DNA of 43,164 nt from Candidatus Melainabacteria bacterium (GCA_003151275.1 PLXC01000054.1:1-43164); one strand, 5' to 3'. Shown: positions 10,331 to 19,100, numbered from the stretch's first letter. The notes: generated by a model not told the origin, from the letters alone. Numbers and translations are program-made.

Positions 10331-11256
10331 GAGGCGCATTTGCCAAAACACTAACCGAACTTGCCGCAAAAGATTCCCGGATTTATTTGCTTACTGGTGA
10401 TCTTGGCTATATGGCGCTTGAGCCATTTGCGGAAAAATTCCCAGAACGTTTTATCAATGTTGGTGTGGCCGAACAAAACATGGTCGGCATTGCAACAGGG
10501 CTAGCCGAAGCAGGTTTCATTCCTGTCGTTTATTCCATTGTCACTTTCGCTTCACTGCGACCATACGAATTCATTCGTAACGGTCCGATCCTTCATCAGC
10601 TGCCCGTGCGGATTGCCGGTGTTGGTGGTGGTGTCGAGTACGGTCACAATGGGGCGACACACTATGGTCTCGAAGATGTTGGCGTGATGCGAGTCCAACC
10701 CGGCATTACAGTAGTTGCGCCTGCGGATGCACAACAAACTAAAACTGCTCTTGAGAAAACTTACGATCTGCCAGGACCAGTCTATTACAGGCTCGGTAAG
10801 GACGATCGGATCGTGGTGCCTGGCTTGGATGGACGATTCGATTTAGGCAAAGTGCAAGTCATTCGCGAAGGCAAAGACCTTCTGCTCATCTCCATGGGTG
10901 GCATTAGTTTTGAAGTGGCGAAAGCTGCCGAAATTTTGAGCAAGGAAGGTATCGAGGCGCGGGTCCTGGTCGTCGCCAGCATCAATCCGGCTCCCGTTGA
11001 AGACTTGCAGCGCGAACTCGGACAGTTCAGACAAGCGATTACAGTCGAAGCTCACTATGCCTGTGGTGGTTTAGCATCACTCGTATCTGAAGTGGTGGCT
11101 CAATCTGGTATCAATTGCCGCATCTCGCGATGCGCAATCGAAGATTCTCCAGACGGAGAAACAGGCAGTCAGAGTTACCTATACAACAAATTCGGATTGT
11201 CAGCTGAATCAGTTGCTGCCAAGGCAAAGAGTATGCTTTGCAGGGTGGGAGTGTGA
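10327..11256 (+). CDS. Transketolase, C-terminal (pyrimidine-binding) subunit
   Basis: The second half of the split transketolase, 309 residues. It holds the pyrimidine-binding domain with the catalytic Glu in GVAEQNMVGIATGLA (near residue 49) that activates thiamine diphosphate. The C-terminal transketolase domain includes the VVASINPAPVE segment. The start overlaps the first subunit's stop (ATGA), which favours equal amounts of the two halves. The end overlaps the next glycosyltransferase by GTGA. DXS-like or pyruvate dehydrogenase E1 beta assignments are less likely, because both halves match split transketolases best. Confidence 0.88.
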   Translation: MRGAFAKTLTELAAKDSRIYLLTGDLGYMALEPFAEKFPERFINVGVAEQNMVGIATGLAEAGFIPVVYSIVTFASLRPYEFIRNGPILHQLPVRIAGVGGGVEYGHNGATHYGLEDVGVMRVQPGITVVAPADAQQTKTALEKTYDLPGPVYYRLGKDDRIVVPGLDGRFDLGKVQVIREGKDLLLISMGGISFEVAKAAEILSKEGIEARVLVVASINPAPVEDLQRELGQFRQAITVEAHYACGGLASLVSEVVAQSGINCRISRCAIEDSPDGETGSQSYLYNKFGLSAESVAAKAKSMLCRVGV

Positions 11257-11954
11257 CGGAGAAATCTGTTTCCGTAGTGCTTCCAGTCCACAATCAGGAA
11301 GACCACATCCAAGAAATCGTCTCATCATATTTAGAAGTTCTCTCTAAGATTCCGGGCGAGCACGAGCTAATCCTCGTCACAAACGCTTGCCGAGATAAGT
11401 CGCCTGAAATCTGCCAAGCACTATCTGAGCAGCATCCGAACGTCAAAACCCTGGACATCAAAAATGGTGGCTGGGGACTCTCGGTCAAGCTTGGTCTGAA
11501 AGAGGCAACTGGAGACGTTCTTTGCTATACCAATTCAGCCAGAACAAGTGCTGAAATTCTTACCTTGTCATTGCTCTATGCGGTTGCCTATCCGGAAGTG
11601 GTGATCAAAGCAAACAGAAAGATCCGCGAAAGCTTGAGACGTCGACTAGGTTCCCTGCTCTACAACTTAGAGTGCAGGGCATTTTTTGATCTGGCAACGT
11701 GGGACATCAACGGCACACCAAAAATTTTCCCACGCAAATTCAGCAAGCTGCTCGAACTGACTCGGGATGACGATTTGATCGATGCTGAATTCAATGCGAT
11801 CTGTCGCCGCGAAAATTACCCAATGCTCGAAGTGCCGGTTCTATCAACGAAACGACACAGCGGCAAATCGACCACCAACTACAATTCAGCATTCAAAATG
11901 TACTGGGGAGCGTACGAGCTTTGGCGAAGCATGCGACAACAAGCGAGCCTATAG
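11253..11954 (+). CDS. Glycosyltransferase family 2, short (dolichol-phosphate-sugar synthase-like)
   Basis: A 233-residue GT-A enzyme with VSVVLPVHNQEDHI at the start and a region (KNGGWGLSVKLGLKEATGDVL) reminiscent of the polyprenyl-phosphate mannose or glucose synthases (DPM1/GtrB type), where the G-x4-K/R segment binds the donor. The expected metal site D-A-D is replaced by CYTNSART, so donor binding may differ. There are no C-terminal membrane helices. GTG 11253 overlaps the transketolase stop, with GGTGGGAG just upstream; a TTG at 11238 is less likely. The specific sugar is unknown. Confidence 0.75.
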   Translation: MTEKSVSVVLPVHNQEDHIQEIVSSYLEVLSKIPGEHELILVTNACRDKSPEICQALSEQHPNVKTLDIKNGGWGLSVKLGLKEATGDVLCYTNSARTSAEILTLSLLYAVAYPEVVIKANRKIRESLRRRLGSLLYNLECRAFFDLATWDINGTPKIFPRKFSKLLELTRDDDLIDAEFNAICRRENYPMLEVPVLSTKRHSGKSTTNYNSAFKMYWGAYELWRSMRQQASL

Positions 11955-13150
11955 AATGTCCGTCTGCTGACGACATGGAAGACCTATGGTCGCGCCACAG
12001 CGCGGCTTGGCGCGATAGTGCGCAGATCACTAGCCAATGGCAAGACGCAACAAACATCGACCCAATTTTACTCAAGCACCAGGTTACTGGAGATTTTTGG
12101 AAGATCCTGAATTCTCTAGAAATCACGCTCTTGGTCGGTCGAGAGTATGAGCATTTACTTTTGGGCATGAGCCACTACGACAATCCGCATCTTTCTTACA
12201 TGCCGCTGCCCCATCCATCGGGAATTGCAGTCAATCGTGAAAAAGGAATCGTGCATGTCGCAAGCACACGCAATCCTAATCAAATTTATGACTTGATGCC
12301 AATGTCCGGTTGCACCGACCGTTTGGATGTTGAATCAGATTTGCCGGCCGACAAACCACTTGTGCCAGTGCGTTCAAGATTTATGCCCGGTTGCTTGTAC
12401 ATGCATGATCTAGCCTTTATTGATGGGCATCTTCACGCAAACGCAGTTGGCCACAATGCCGTAGTTCGTTTAAATGACGACTCTTCATACACTCGCGTGT
12501 GGTGGCCGAAGTGCATTGAAAAGCCTGATGGTCCCACGTTCGGACAGAACCACATCCAATTGAATTCGATTGCCGCCGGCGAAAATCTAGAATCATCTTT
12601 CTTTTCCGCATCCTCCGAAGAGATGTCGAATCTCAGGCCCGGTGACAAAGATTACCCAGTCGATAAACGAGGAGTAATTTTTTCTGGCGCCACAAGAGAA
12701 CCAATCGCTCGCGGTTTAACTCGACCACACTCGGCCAGAATCGAGAAAACGACCGGCAGTCCTCGACTTTGGGTTGACAATAGCGGCTATGGTGAATTCG
12801 GATTAATAGACGGCGGAAAGTTTCAGACTGTTACGCGATTGCCAGGATGGACTAGAGGACTGGCTTTTTGCGGGGAAGTGGCGTTTGTAGGTACTTCCAG
12901 AGTGATTCCAAAATTCGCGCAATACGCTCCGGGCCTGGATGTTAATGCCAGTATATGTGCCGTGCACGCCGTTGATATAAGATCTGGTGAGGTTTTGGGA
13001 AGTATTGTCTGGCCATACGGCAATCAAATCTTCGCCATAGATTGGCTTCCACGAACGCAGACCGGCGGTTTTCCGTTTGGTGTGGCCGAGCAAAGTCGAG
13101 ACTGCAAGACACTTTTTTATACGTTTTCAACTAATGTTCAACGGGATTGA
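11921..13150 (+). CDS. TIGR03032/DUF4915-like beta-propeller protein
   Basis: About 390-409 residues resembling the TIGR03032 (DUF4915) family of uncharacterised, probably six-bladed beta-propeller proteins. Recognisable pieces are WSRHSAAWRDSAQITSQW near the start, HDLAFIDGHLHANAVGHNAV in the middle, RGLTRPHSARI then LWVDNSGYGEFGLID, and LPGWTRGLAFCGEVAFVGTSR. It sits between a GT2 and a sulfotransferase. A role in binding or handling a glycan or its precursor is inference only. Start: TTG 11921 has GGGGAG 10 bases upstream and overlaps the GT2 end; ATG 11975 just before the conserved region is a strong alternative. Confidence 0.75.
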   Translation: MAKHATTSEPIECPSADDMEDLWSRHSAAWRDSAQITSQWQDATNIDPILLKHQVTGDFWKILNSLEITLLVGREYEHLLLGMSHYDNPHLSYMPLPHPSGIAVNREKGIVHVASTRNPNQIYDLMPMSGCTDRLDVESDLPADKPLVPVRSRFMPGCLYMHDLAFIDGHLHANAVGHNAVVRLNDDSSYTRVWWPKCIEKPDGPTFGQNHIQLNSIAAGENLESSFFSASSEEMSNLRPGDKDYPVDKRGVIFSGATREPIARGLTRPHSARIEKTTGSPRLWVDNSGYGEFGLIDGGKFQTVTRLPGWTRGLAFCGEVAFVGTSRVIPKFAQYAPGLDVNASICAVHAVDIRSGEVLGSIVWPYGNQIFAIDWLPRTQTGGFPFGVAEQSRDCKTLFYTFSTNVQRD

Positions 13151-13166
13151 GATAAGGAGATAGTTC

Positions 13167-14114
13167 ATGAGTGGTAAGTTTAAGTTACTGATGATTGGCG
13201 CCATGTATGAGAATGGCGGCAACACAACGCATCGTTTTCTCGATGGTCATCCTCAGATGTTTGTGTATCCTTTCGAGTCACAACCAGGCACCAGACTGAT
13301 TAATGACAATCTTTCATCGATGTTCCCAGTCAAATATCGCTGGCCTGAATTTGCACTAGATGCGACACCAGAGCAAGACTATAAAGCGATCATCGACGAA
13401 GAAGGCAAAGTGCGAGCACGCACTCCAAACGTGAGCAAATTCCGCGATGAGCCGATGGAATTCAATGACGATGAGCGTCGTGATTTCTACGTAAAATATG
13501 TTGCCAAAACCGGCAGATCACGGGCCAACAATATGGCTGCATTCTTCCAAGCCACATTCGATGCCTGGAAAGACTACAACCGCACAGGCAGAGAACAATT
13601 CCATGTCGGCTACAGCCCGATTATCGGTGTTGATGCAGACAAGATTCTTACCGATCTTCCAGACTCTCATGTACTTCACGTCGTGCGTAATCCGTGGTCG
13701 GCCTATGCTGATACCAAAAAGCGCCCAGTGCCACTGCCACTGAAGCAGTACATGCTTGGTTGGACGATCAATCAATATCATGCTCTCCTCTTCAAAGAGC
13801 AGTTCCCAGATCGCATGCACATCGTTCGCGCTGAAGATGTAATGGCTGATTCGTTCAAGACTCTAGGCGATCTTTGCGAAAAGCTCGGCTTGGAAAGAGC
13901 AGAATCACTCAAGAAACCAAGCTGGAATGGCAAGGAACTGACTGAAGTTTATCCTTGGGGCACAATTCGCAAAGCCAATCCCGAAGCCAACCTCGCTACA
14001 GCCAATGAGCTGTCGCAGGACGAGAAAGACCAAATCCGTCAGTACACCTGGCAGTATTTGGATAACTTTGACTACAAGAATTTCTTGAATCAAAAGGTTC
14101 TTTCCGCACGCTAA
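13167..14114 (+). CDS. Sulfotransferase family protein
   Basis: A P-loop, PAPS-dependent sulfotransferase of 315 residues that would transfer sulfate to a sugar or other hydroxyl. The 5'-phosphosulfate loop is GAMYENGGNTTHRFL (11-25), a variant of the usual PRSGTT, followed by DGHPQ. The 3'-phosphate-binding segment is HVVRNPWSAYADTKKR (171-186), with R174 and S178 in the expected places. AAGGAG lies 9 bases before the ATG. It is the last gene of the transketolase operon and ends at a hairpin terminator. Given the context it may sulfate the glycan made here. No PAPS-making genes are in the window. Confidence 0.78.
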   Translation: MSGKFKLLMIGAMYENGGNTTHRFLDGHPQMFVYPFESQPGTRLINDNLSSMFPVKYRWPEFALDATPEQDYKAIIDEEGKVRARTPNVSKFRDEPMEFNDDERRDFYVKYVAKTGRSRANNMAAFFQATFDAWKDYNRTGREQFHVGYSPIIGVDADKILTDLPDSHVLHVVRNPWSAYADTKKRPVPLPLKQYMLGWTINQYHALLFKEQFPDRMHIVRAEDVMADSFKTLGDLCEKLGLERAESLKKPSWNGKELTEVYPWGTIRKANPEANLATANELSQDEKDQIRQYTWQYLDNFDYKNFLNQKVLSAR

Positions 14115-14136
14115 CTGAAACGGAATCAAAACATTG

Positions 14137-14168
14137 AAGACGAGCCTACAATGGGCTCGTCTTTCAAT
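14137..14168. terminator. Bidirectional terminator between convergent genes
   Basis: AAGACGAGCC (14137-14146) pairs with GGCTCGTCTT (14154-14163) around a 7-base loop, with short T-rich tracts on both sides. It lies 22 bases past the sulfotransferase stop and 12 bases past the stop of the opposing decarboxylase gene, so it can end both transcripts. Confidence 0.8.
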
Positions 14169-14179
14169 TTTGATAGCAA

Positions 14180-15616
14180 TTACACTTTGGCTGTCAATGA
14201 ATGCAAATCGGATTTTTGAAGCTCCTTAACCACGTGTCGAACGGCTTGAATAGTGCGGCGAACATCTTCGTCATTTGTACGCCAATTAACAACACTTACT
14301 CGCATCGCATTCTTACCGTTCCATGTTGTCCCTGAGAAGAATGCTTCGCCCGTCGCATTAATCGCCGCGATGACTGCATCTGTTCGAGTGTCGTGGTCTT
14401 CTTCCGCAGAACCTTCGCGAAGGTCTAAGAAACGCACCAGTCCTTGATTGAGCTGAGGCTCAAACAACATTTTTGCGCCATGAATCTTGTCGATTTCAGT
14501 GACAATTGCATGGCAATGCCTCGACGTGCGATCAACCAAGTCAGCAACGCCGTCCTTACCCAACTCTCGAAGAGCCGCATAGACTGTGAATCCACGCGCT
14601 CTGCGCGACCACTCCGGATTCCAATCGATTTGGTCGCGAGCCTGCGTTTCCGGGGCAATGTATGAGGCGCTAATTGTCATTGCCTCACGGTGAGCCTGCC
14701 GGTCTTTTACAATGGCAATGCCGCAATCGAACGGCACGTTGAGCCACTTATGACCGTCGGTCGCCCAACTATCTGCAAGTTCCAAACCCGCAGTTAGATG
14801 GAATTTTTGTTTGCTGGCTCTCGCAAATAATCCGAATGCGCCGTCAATATGCACCCAGGCACCGGATTCTTTTGCCAGCGGAATAAGCTCTTCGAATGGA
14901 TCGAAGGCAGCGATATTTAGATCCGCAGCATTTAGAACCAAGATTGTCGGCGCGTTTGAGCGCTTCAACGCTGCCCTTAAACTGGCAGGATTGATTCTTC
15001 CCTCGTCATCAGTCGCGATCGCCTGCAAGGATTTGTTGCCTAACCCCAAGTATCGAACAGCACGGTCTATTGAGCCGTGTCTATGTTCACTTGTCAGCAC
15101 TCGAAGTGAAGGCGCACCAAATAATCCATCTTCGTTGACATTCCAACCGACCTTCTGTAAGACCGCAGCTCGAGCAGCTGCAAGACAAGTGAAGTGCGCG
15201 AGTTGGCAACCAGTAGTGAATGCGAATGAAGACTGCAGGGGCAGATGCAAAAGTTCTTTAATCCACTCTCCTGCGATTTCTTCAACGACGCTTGCTGCTG
15301 GACTACAGGCATAGAGAGCCGCATTTTGGTCCCAAGTTGACGTTAGCCAATCTGCTGCTAGGGCGGAAGGCAATGCTCCACCGATCACCCAAGCAAAAAA
15401 TCGACCACCAGCACTGCCAAGAAGTGCGCCCTTTGTCGCTTCAACTAGTTCGTTAACGACATTTTCGGACGGCATGCCTTCATTATTCAGCTTGGAAACC
15501 AGCTTGGCGCGCAAAGTTGCAAGATCATCGCTGGCAGAGATGCTTCTCTCATTGATTTCCTTAAGCCAGGTATTGGCTGCATTTACAGCTAGCTCCAAGG
15601 CGGCTGAGTTTGACAT
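14180..15616 (-). CDS. PLP-dependent group II amino acid decarboxylase
   Basis: A fold-type I PLP enzyme of the aromatic-L-amino-acid/glutamate decarboxylase group, 478 residues. K290 in TDGHKWLNVPFDCG is the Schiff-base lysine, D258 in HIDGAFG binds the pyridine nitrogen, and SEHRHGSIDRA (near H180) supplies the ring-stacking His. FTTGCQLAHFTCLAAAR is the phosphate-binding region. GAGGTG lies before the ATG. It stands alone, divergent from the epimerase gene. The substrate (aromatic amino acid, histidine, glutamate, aspartate) cannot be told from sequence alone; an aldolase-like member of the family is also possible. Confidence 0.88.
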   Translation of the reverse strand: MSNSAALELAVNAANTWLKEINERSISASDDLATLRAKLVSKLNNEGMPSENVVNELVEATKGALLGSAGGRFFAWVIGGALPSALAADWLTSTWDQNAALYACSPAASVVEEIAGEWIKELLHLPLQSSFAFTTGCQLAHFTCLAAARAAVLQKVGWNVNEDGLFGAPSLRVLTSEHRHGSIDRAVRYLGLGNKSLQAIATDDEGRINPASLRAALKRSNAPTILVLNAADLNIAAFDPFEELIPLAKESGAWVHIDGAFGLFARASKQKFHLTAGLELADSWATDGHKWLNVPFDCGIAIVKDRQAHREAMTISASYIAPETQARDQIDWNPEWSRRARGFTVYAALRELGKDGVADLVDRTSRHCHAIVTEIDKIHGAKMLFEPQLNQGLVRFLDLREGSAEEDHDTRTDAVIAAINATGEAFFSGTTWNGKNAMRVSVVNWRTNDEDVRRTIQAVRHVVKELQKSDLHSLTAKV

Positions 15617-15790
15617 TTTTCACCTCAAATTCAATTTCAGTAGTATGCAATTGAATCACGTTAGGAATTGAATACTCGCCATTTTCGGACGTCAAATCGT
15701 CAGTTTTGCAAGCCTCTCGAAACAAAGACCACAGTGGCGTTTCAACGAGTGATATCATTCCGTTGGCGAGATTAAGAGGTAACCTTAGCT

Positions 15791-16897
15791 GTGTCGGACA
15801 AAACCGTTTTGATAACTGGTGGAACCGGGCTTATCGGCTCGCATCTGAGCGGCGAATTGGCACTGCGGGGCTTTCACGTCAAAGTGCTTTCGCGCAATTC
15901 GCGTTTTTCCGTGCCGGAAGCAATCGATAAGTCCGTCGAATCTCGCATAGAAATTATCGCGGGCGAATTAGACAATAGAGAGTTGTTGGAAGAGATGGTC
16001 AACCAGTCCGACATCATTTTCTACAAAGCAGCTAGTGTTGGAGCGGCAGGAGCCGTCGAGAATGCGAAAGATTTCGTCGAAAATAATCTTGGTGCAACCG
16101 CTAACTTAGTCGATGTATTGCGCGCAAAGAAGCACCACGTCAAAGACATCATTCTTGGCTCCTCTATAAGTATTTACGGCGAAGGGATGTATAACTGCCC
16201 GAAATGCGGTCCGGTTCGACCGCCGCTGCGGTACCAGTTGGACACATCCTTGTCTGATTTGGACTGGAATCCTCCATGTCCACAATGCGGGGGACACATC
16301 GAGCCAGTCGATACGCCGGAAGATTCGGAGCGCTTGGGCGAGTCCACATACGCCGTCACGAAGAAGGCGCAAGAAGAGCTGATGATCGGCACATGTCGGC
16401 TTCTTGGGATCAATCTATCTGTTTTCAGATACGGCACCGTACTTGGTGCAGGACAATCTTGGCACAATCCATTCACCAGATTTCTTGAACTTGCTCTTGC
16501 TGGTGAAGCTCCAGTACTGCACGAGGACGGCAAGCAGAGTCGGGACTTCATGTTCGTGGATGACGTTGTTGCTGCCAACCTGGCGATCATGGATAAGAAC
16601 GTGCAAGGGATTAACATATTCAATGTCTGCGCGGGAGTGTCTACACCGCTTGTAAATTTCGCCACGAGCGTTGCCACTCAAATGGCTCAGGCTCTGCATA
16701 CCGAGCCAGCCCTGCCAACAATTGATCACAAATTCACTCCAGGCGACGTCAGACATTGTCACTCTGATTGCGGAAAGATCGCAAATTTGACCGGACTAAA
16801 ACCGCAGCGTTCTCTGGATAACGGCGTGGCCAATCTAGTCGAATGGTTCGTTCAAAAGAAAGGCCCTGTGCGCAACCTATCCTCCGGGCAAAATTAA
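15791..16897 (+). CDS. NAD-dependent sugar epimerase/dehydratase with inserted zinc ribbon
   Basis: An extended SDR of 368 residues acting on an NDP-sugar. It has LITGGTGLIGSHL at 7-19, Y187-x3-K191, and S124-S125 before the catalytic Tyr. Between the fourth strand and the Tyr there is an insertion with CPKC (136-139) and CPQC (163-166), a likely zinc ribbon. Similar Cys-rich insertions occur in dTDP-L-rhamnose 4-epimerase-like enzymes (WbiB group), so that reaction is my best guess. Start is GTG 15791, with AGAGG 11 bases upstream. Part of this gene is repeated, degraded, at 18982. Confidence 0.85.
   Translation: MSDKTVLITGGTGLIGSHLSGELALRGFHVKVLSRNSRFSVPEAIDKSVESRIEIIAGELDNRELLEEMVNQSDIIFYKAASVGAAGAVENAKDFVENNLGATANLVDVLRAKKHHVKDIILGSSISIYGEGMYNCPKCGPVRPPLRYQLDTSLSDLDWNPPCPQCGGHIEPVDTPEDSERLGESTYAVTKKAQEELMIGTCRLLGINLSVFRYGTVLGAGQSWHNPFTRFLELALAGEAPVLHEDGKQSRDFMFVDDVVAANLAIMDKNVQGINIFNVCAGVSTPLVNFATSVATQMAQALHTEPALPTIDHKFTPGDVRHCHSDCGKIANLTGLKPQRSLDNGVANLVEWFVQKKGPVRNLSSGQN
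16433..16548 (+). repeat. Source-side copy of a 116-bp direct repeat inside the epimerase gene
   Basis: These 116 bases (codons 215 onward, GTVLGAGQSWHNPFT...) recur at 18982-19097 in the same orientation with 8 mismatches (about 93% identity) and no gaps. The two copies bracket the ATPase and GNAT genes. Confidence 0.92.
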
Positions 16898-16932
16898 AAA
16901 CGCAGGATACCGCGGCTCTGGCGCTTCCATTT

Positions 16933-18105
16933 TCATAGAGCATGCACCAGGGTTGCCAACTCCCGCAAACTGATAGCCTCAACATTTGTGCCCACTGGAT
17001 AAGACTCTCGCCCGCCGTAGACGACGTAAGCACGCCGCGGGTTTAGGTCTTCACAGGCACTGTGAAAACCTTTACTTGGAGCAACTGCGCCCAGCTTGAT
17101 TTCTATCGCCCAGACTTCCGCTCTACCTGGCAATTCCAGGACAAGATCGACTTCAGCACCAGCAGCGGTGCGGTAGAAACTTGCAGTCGTCCGTTCGGGA
17201 GCGACCGCCAAAAGACTTTCAATAACAAATCCTTCCCAACTTGAACCAACAACAGGATGACCGAGTAGCTCGTTGTAGCTGCCAATTTCGAGCAAAGCAT
17301 GCAAAATACCGCTATCCCGAACATAGACTTTAGGTGACTTCACCATACGTTTGCCAATGTTGCTCATGTGCGGAGGTAGGCGCCGCACCAAAAGTAAGTC
17401 TGACAATAAATCGATGTAAGTTGTAACGGTAGGTGCGCTAAGCGACAGCCCTGTGGCCAATTTGGAGCTATTAAGTAGACAACCGTCGTTGTGAGCTAGC
17501 ATGGTCCACAGTCTGTCGAGCGTTTCAGCCGGAATGCGCGGGCCAAACTGAGCTACATCGCGTTCCAAATATGTTCTGATGAAGCTTTTCCGTAGCATTA
17601 GACTGTCGGCGTCGCTCTTGGCTAAAAAACTATCTGGAAACCCGCCTCGAAGCCAAAGCTTCGATTGTTCTTTTACTTTGTCATCAATTTCAAGAACGTT
17701 GAGCACACCCATGTCTACGTACTCAATGCGACCGGCGAGACTTTCGCCTGACTGACGCAGCAACTCAATCGACGCCGATCCTAAAATCAAAAAGCGTCCA
17801 GTTCGTCGACCTTCTCTCCTACCAGCATCGATCAAGCCGCGCAGCGACTGGAACAACTCGGGCATACGATGAATTTCGTCAAGGATGACCAGACGGTCTT
17901 CGTACTCCGGCAAGAAGAGTTCGGGATAAGCCAACTTAGCCCGATCGGCGCGAGATTCAAGATCTAAATAGAGCGCGGCTCTACCCTGCGCAATGTTTAG
18001 CGCTAGTGTAGTCTTTCCAATTTGACGAGGGCCGATAATGCCCACTGCTGCCTGGCGGGCTAGCGCCTCCTCAACCTTTTTTTGGACCAGCCTTGATATC
18101 ATCAT
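16933..18105 (-). CDS. AAA_14 / DUF4143 family ATPase
   Basis: A 390-residue P-loop ATPase of the archaeal-type ATPase group common in bacteria. Walker A is GPRQIGKT (25-32) and Walker B is RLVILDEIHRMPEL; an arginine-rich sensor region (GRFLILGSAS) follows. The C-terminal DUF4143 part has AEVDLVLEL...WAIEIKLG, a PD-(D/E)XK-like core. Molecular roles are poorly known; some relatives are suggested to be toxin-like or linked to mobile DNA. It lies opposite to its neighbours, between direct repeats, and has its own strong promoter that predicts a leaderless transcript. It was probably acquired. Confidence 0.88.
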   Translation of the reverse strand: MMISRLVQKKVEEALARQAAVGIIGPRQIGKTTLALNIAQGRAALYLDLESRADRAKLAYPELFLPEYEDRLVILDEIHRMPELFQSLRGLIDAGRREGRRTGRFLILGSASIELLRQSGESLAGRIEYVDMGVLNVLEIDDKVKEQSKLWLRGGFPDSFLAKSDADSLMLRKSFIRTYLERDVAQFGPRIPAETLDRLWTMLAHNDGCLLNSSKLATGLSLSAPTVTTYIDLLSDLLLVRRLPPHMSNIGKRMVKSPKVYVRDSGILHALLEIGSYNELLGHPVVGSSWEGFVIESLLAVAPERTTASFYRTAAGAEVDLVLELPGRAEVWAIEIKLGAVAPSKGFHSACEDLNPRRAYVVYGGRESYPVGTNVEAISLRELATLVHAL

Positions 18106-18111
18106 CCTAGC

Positions 18112-18140
18112 ATTTTAAAAGCAATACTTTTAATTTGCAA
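18112..18140 (-). promoter_or_regulatory. Sigma-70-type promoter for the AAA_14 ATPase gene
   Basis: On the minus strand TTGCAA (18140-18135), a 17-base spacer and TAAAAT (18117-18112) form a good promoter. The -10 box ends 6 bases before the ATG at 18105, so the predicted first base of the RNA is at or beside the A of the start codon. Confidence 0.7.
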
Positions 18141-18360
18141 GGTTGTTAACACGGAAGGAACTTTGATTTCGCTGACGACGGATGCGCGAGAACTACCGCA
18201 ATGCCCGATGAGGGCTGCTCTTAAAGCTCCGTATTTTCTCAGTAAAAGCCGCAAACTGTTGGTAGTCGGGAGCCACGCGATGTGTGCTGTTTATCTGTAT
18301 GTTAATGTATACGTTACCCAATTTTTGCTATGAGTTCGACGTAGTGGTGAAAATTTCAAA

Positions 18361-18969
18361 GTGAATTGCTTGAATACTGTATATGAGCCAAAATCGGTAA
18401 CTTTAACCGGAAAACTTGTCAGCCTTGAGCCACTGTTACTTGATCATGCAGTTCAGTTGTGTGAATCTGCCCAGGCAGAAGAAATCTGGCAACACACACT
18501 GGATAAGCCACGTTCTCTAGAGTTGATGACGGCATACATCGAACGCGCTCTGGCTGAACAGGCAAAGGGCATCACAGTTCCATTTGCGGTGCGGCATCTT
18601 AAAGACAATCGCTTGATTGGGTCAACCCGTTATTGGGGAATAGCACCGTGGCGTCGCGGACTAGAAATCGGATTTACCTGGTTCGACCCACGGTACTGGG
18701 GAACTAACGTTAATACAGAATCGAAGTATTTACTCCTCAAGCATGCATTTGAAGATTTAGGCACTGTGCGTGTAGAACTACAAACAAGCACCCTGAACGC
18801 GAGGGCCCACAAAGCTATATTGAGACTTGGCGCCGTTGAAGAAGGCGTCTTGAGGGCAAGAATTGTCAGACCAGATGGCACACGATTCGATAGCATTTTC
18901 TTCAGTATTTTGGACAACGAATGGGATTCGGTTAAGCAGAGCCTTGAAGCAAAATTGAACTTTGCTTAA
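18361..18969 (+). CDS. GNAT N-acetyltransferase (RimJ/RimL-like)
   Basis: A 202-residue acetyl-CoA-dependent acetyltransferase of the RimJ/RimL subgroup. Features are LTGKLVSLEPL at the start, the strand pair FAVRHLKDNRLIGSTRY, the broad acetyl-CoA site region LEIGFTWFDPRYWGTNVNTESKYLLLKHAFE, and the closing VELQTSTLNARAHKAILRLGAVEEG. The usual Q/R-x-x-G-x-G/A loop is read here as YWGTNVNTE, as in RimL-type enzymes. Start is GTG 18361 with only a weak ribosome site. The substrate is unknown. It sits with the ATPase gene between two copies of the epimerase repeat. Confidence 0.85.
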   Translation: MNCLNTVYEPKSVTLTGKLVSLEPLLLDHAVQLCESAQAEEIWQHTLDKPRSLELMTAYIERALAEQAKGITVPFAVRHLKDNRLIGSTRYWGIAPWRRGLEIGFTWFDPRYWGTNVNTESKYLLLKHAFEDLGTVRVELQTSTLNARAHKAILRLGAVEEGVLRARIVRPDGTRFDSIFFSILDNEWDSVKQSLEAKLNFA

Positions 18970-18981
18970 ATTCTAGCCTCA

Positions 18982-19100
18982 GGCACCGTCCTCGGTGCAG
19001 GGCAATCCTGGCACAATCCATTCACCGGATTTCTTGAACTTGCTCTTTCTGGTGAAGCTCCAGTACTGCCCGAGGACGGCAAGCAGAGTCGAGACTTATG
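18982..19100 (+). pseudogene. Truncated epimerase gene remnant
   Basis: A 116-base piece matching codons 215-253 of the epimerase gene at 15791 (GTVLGAGQSWHNPFTGF..., then a TGA after QSRDL). It lacks both ends and cannot encode an enzyme. Of 8 differences, 5 are silent third-codon changes, including the first four; the other three change Arg to Gly, Ala to Ser and His to Pro. That pattern fits a piece of a once-functional homologue rather than a recent copying event. Both junctions are sharp: the flanking bases show no similarity. Confidence 0.88.

Noticed and set aside
14811..15314. 167-codon plus-strand frame inside the decarboxylase gene
   Set aside because: It is antisense to conserved PLP-enzyme motifs, with no independent start signal.
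16174..16677. 167-codon minus-strand frame opposite the epimerase
   Set aside because: The epimerase and its remnant copy show coding-type third-position changes in the plus-strand frame, so the opposite frame is a shadow.
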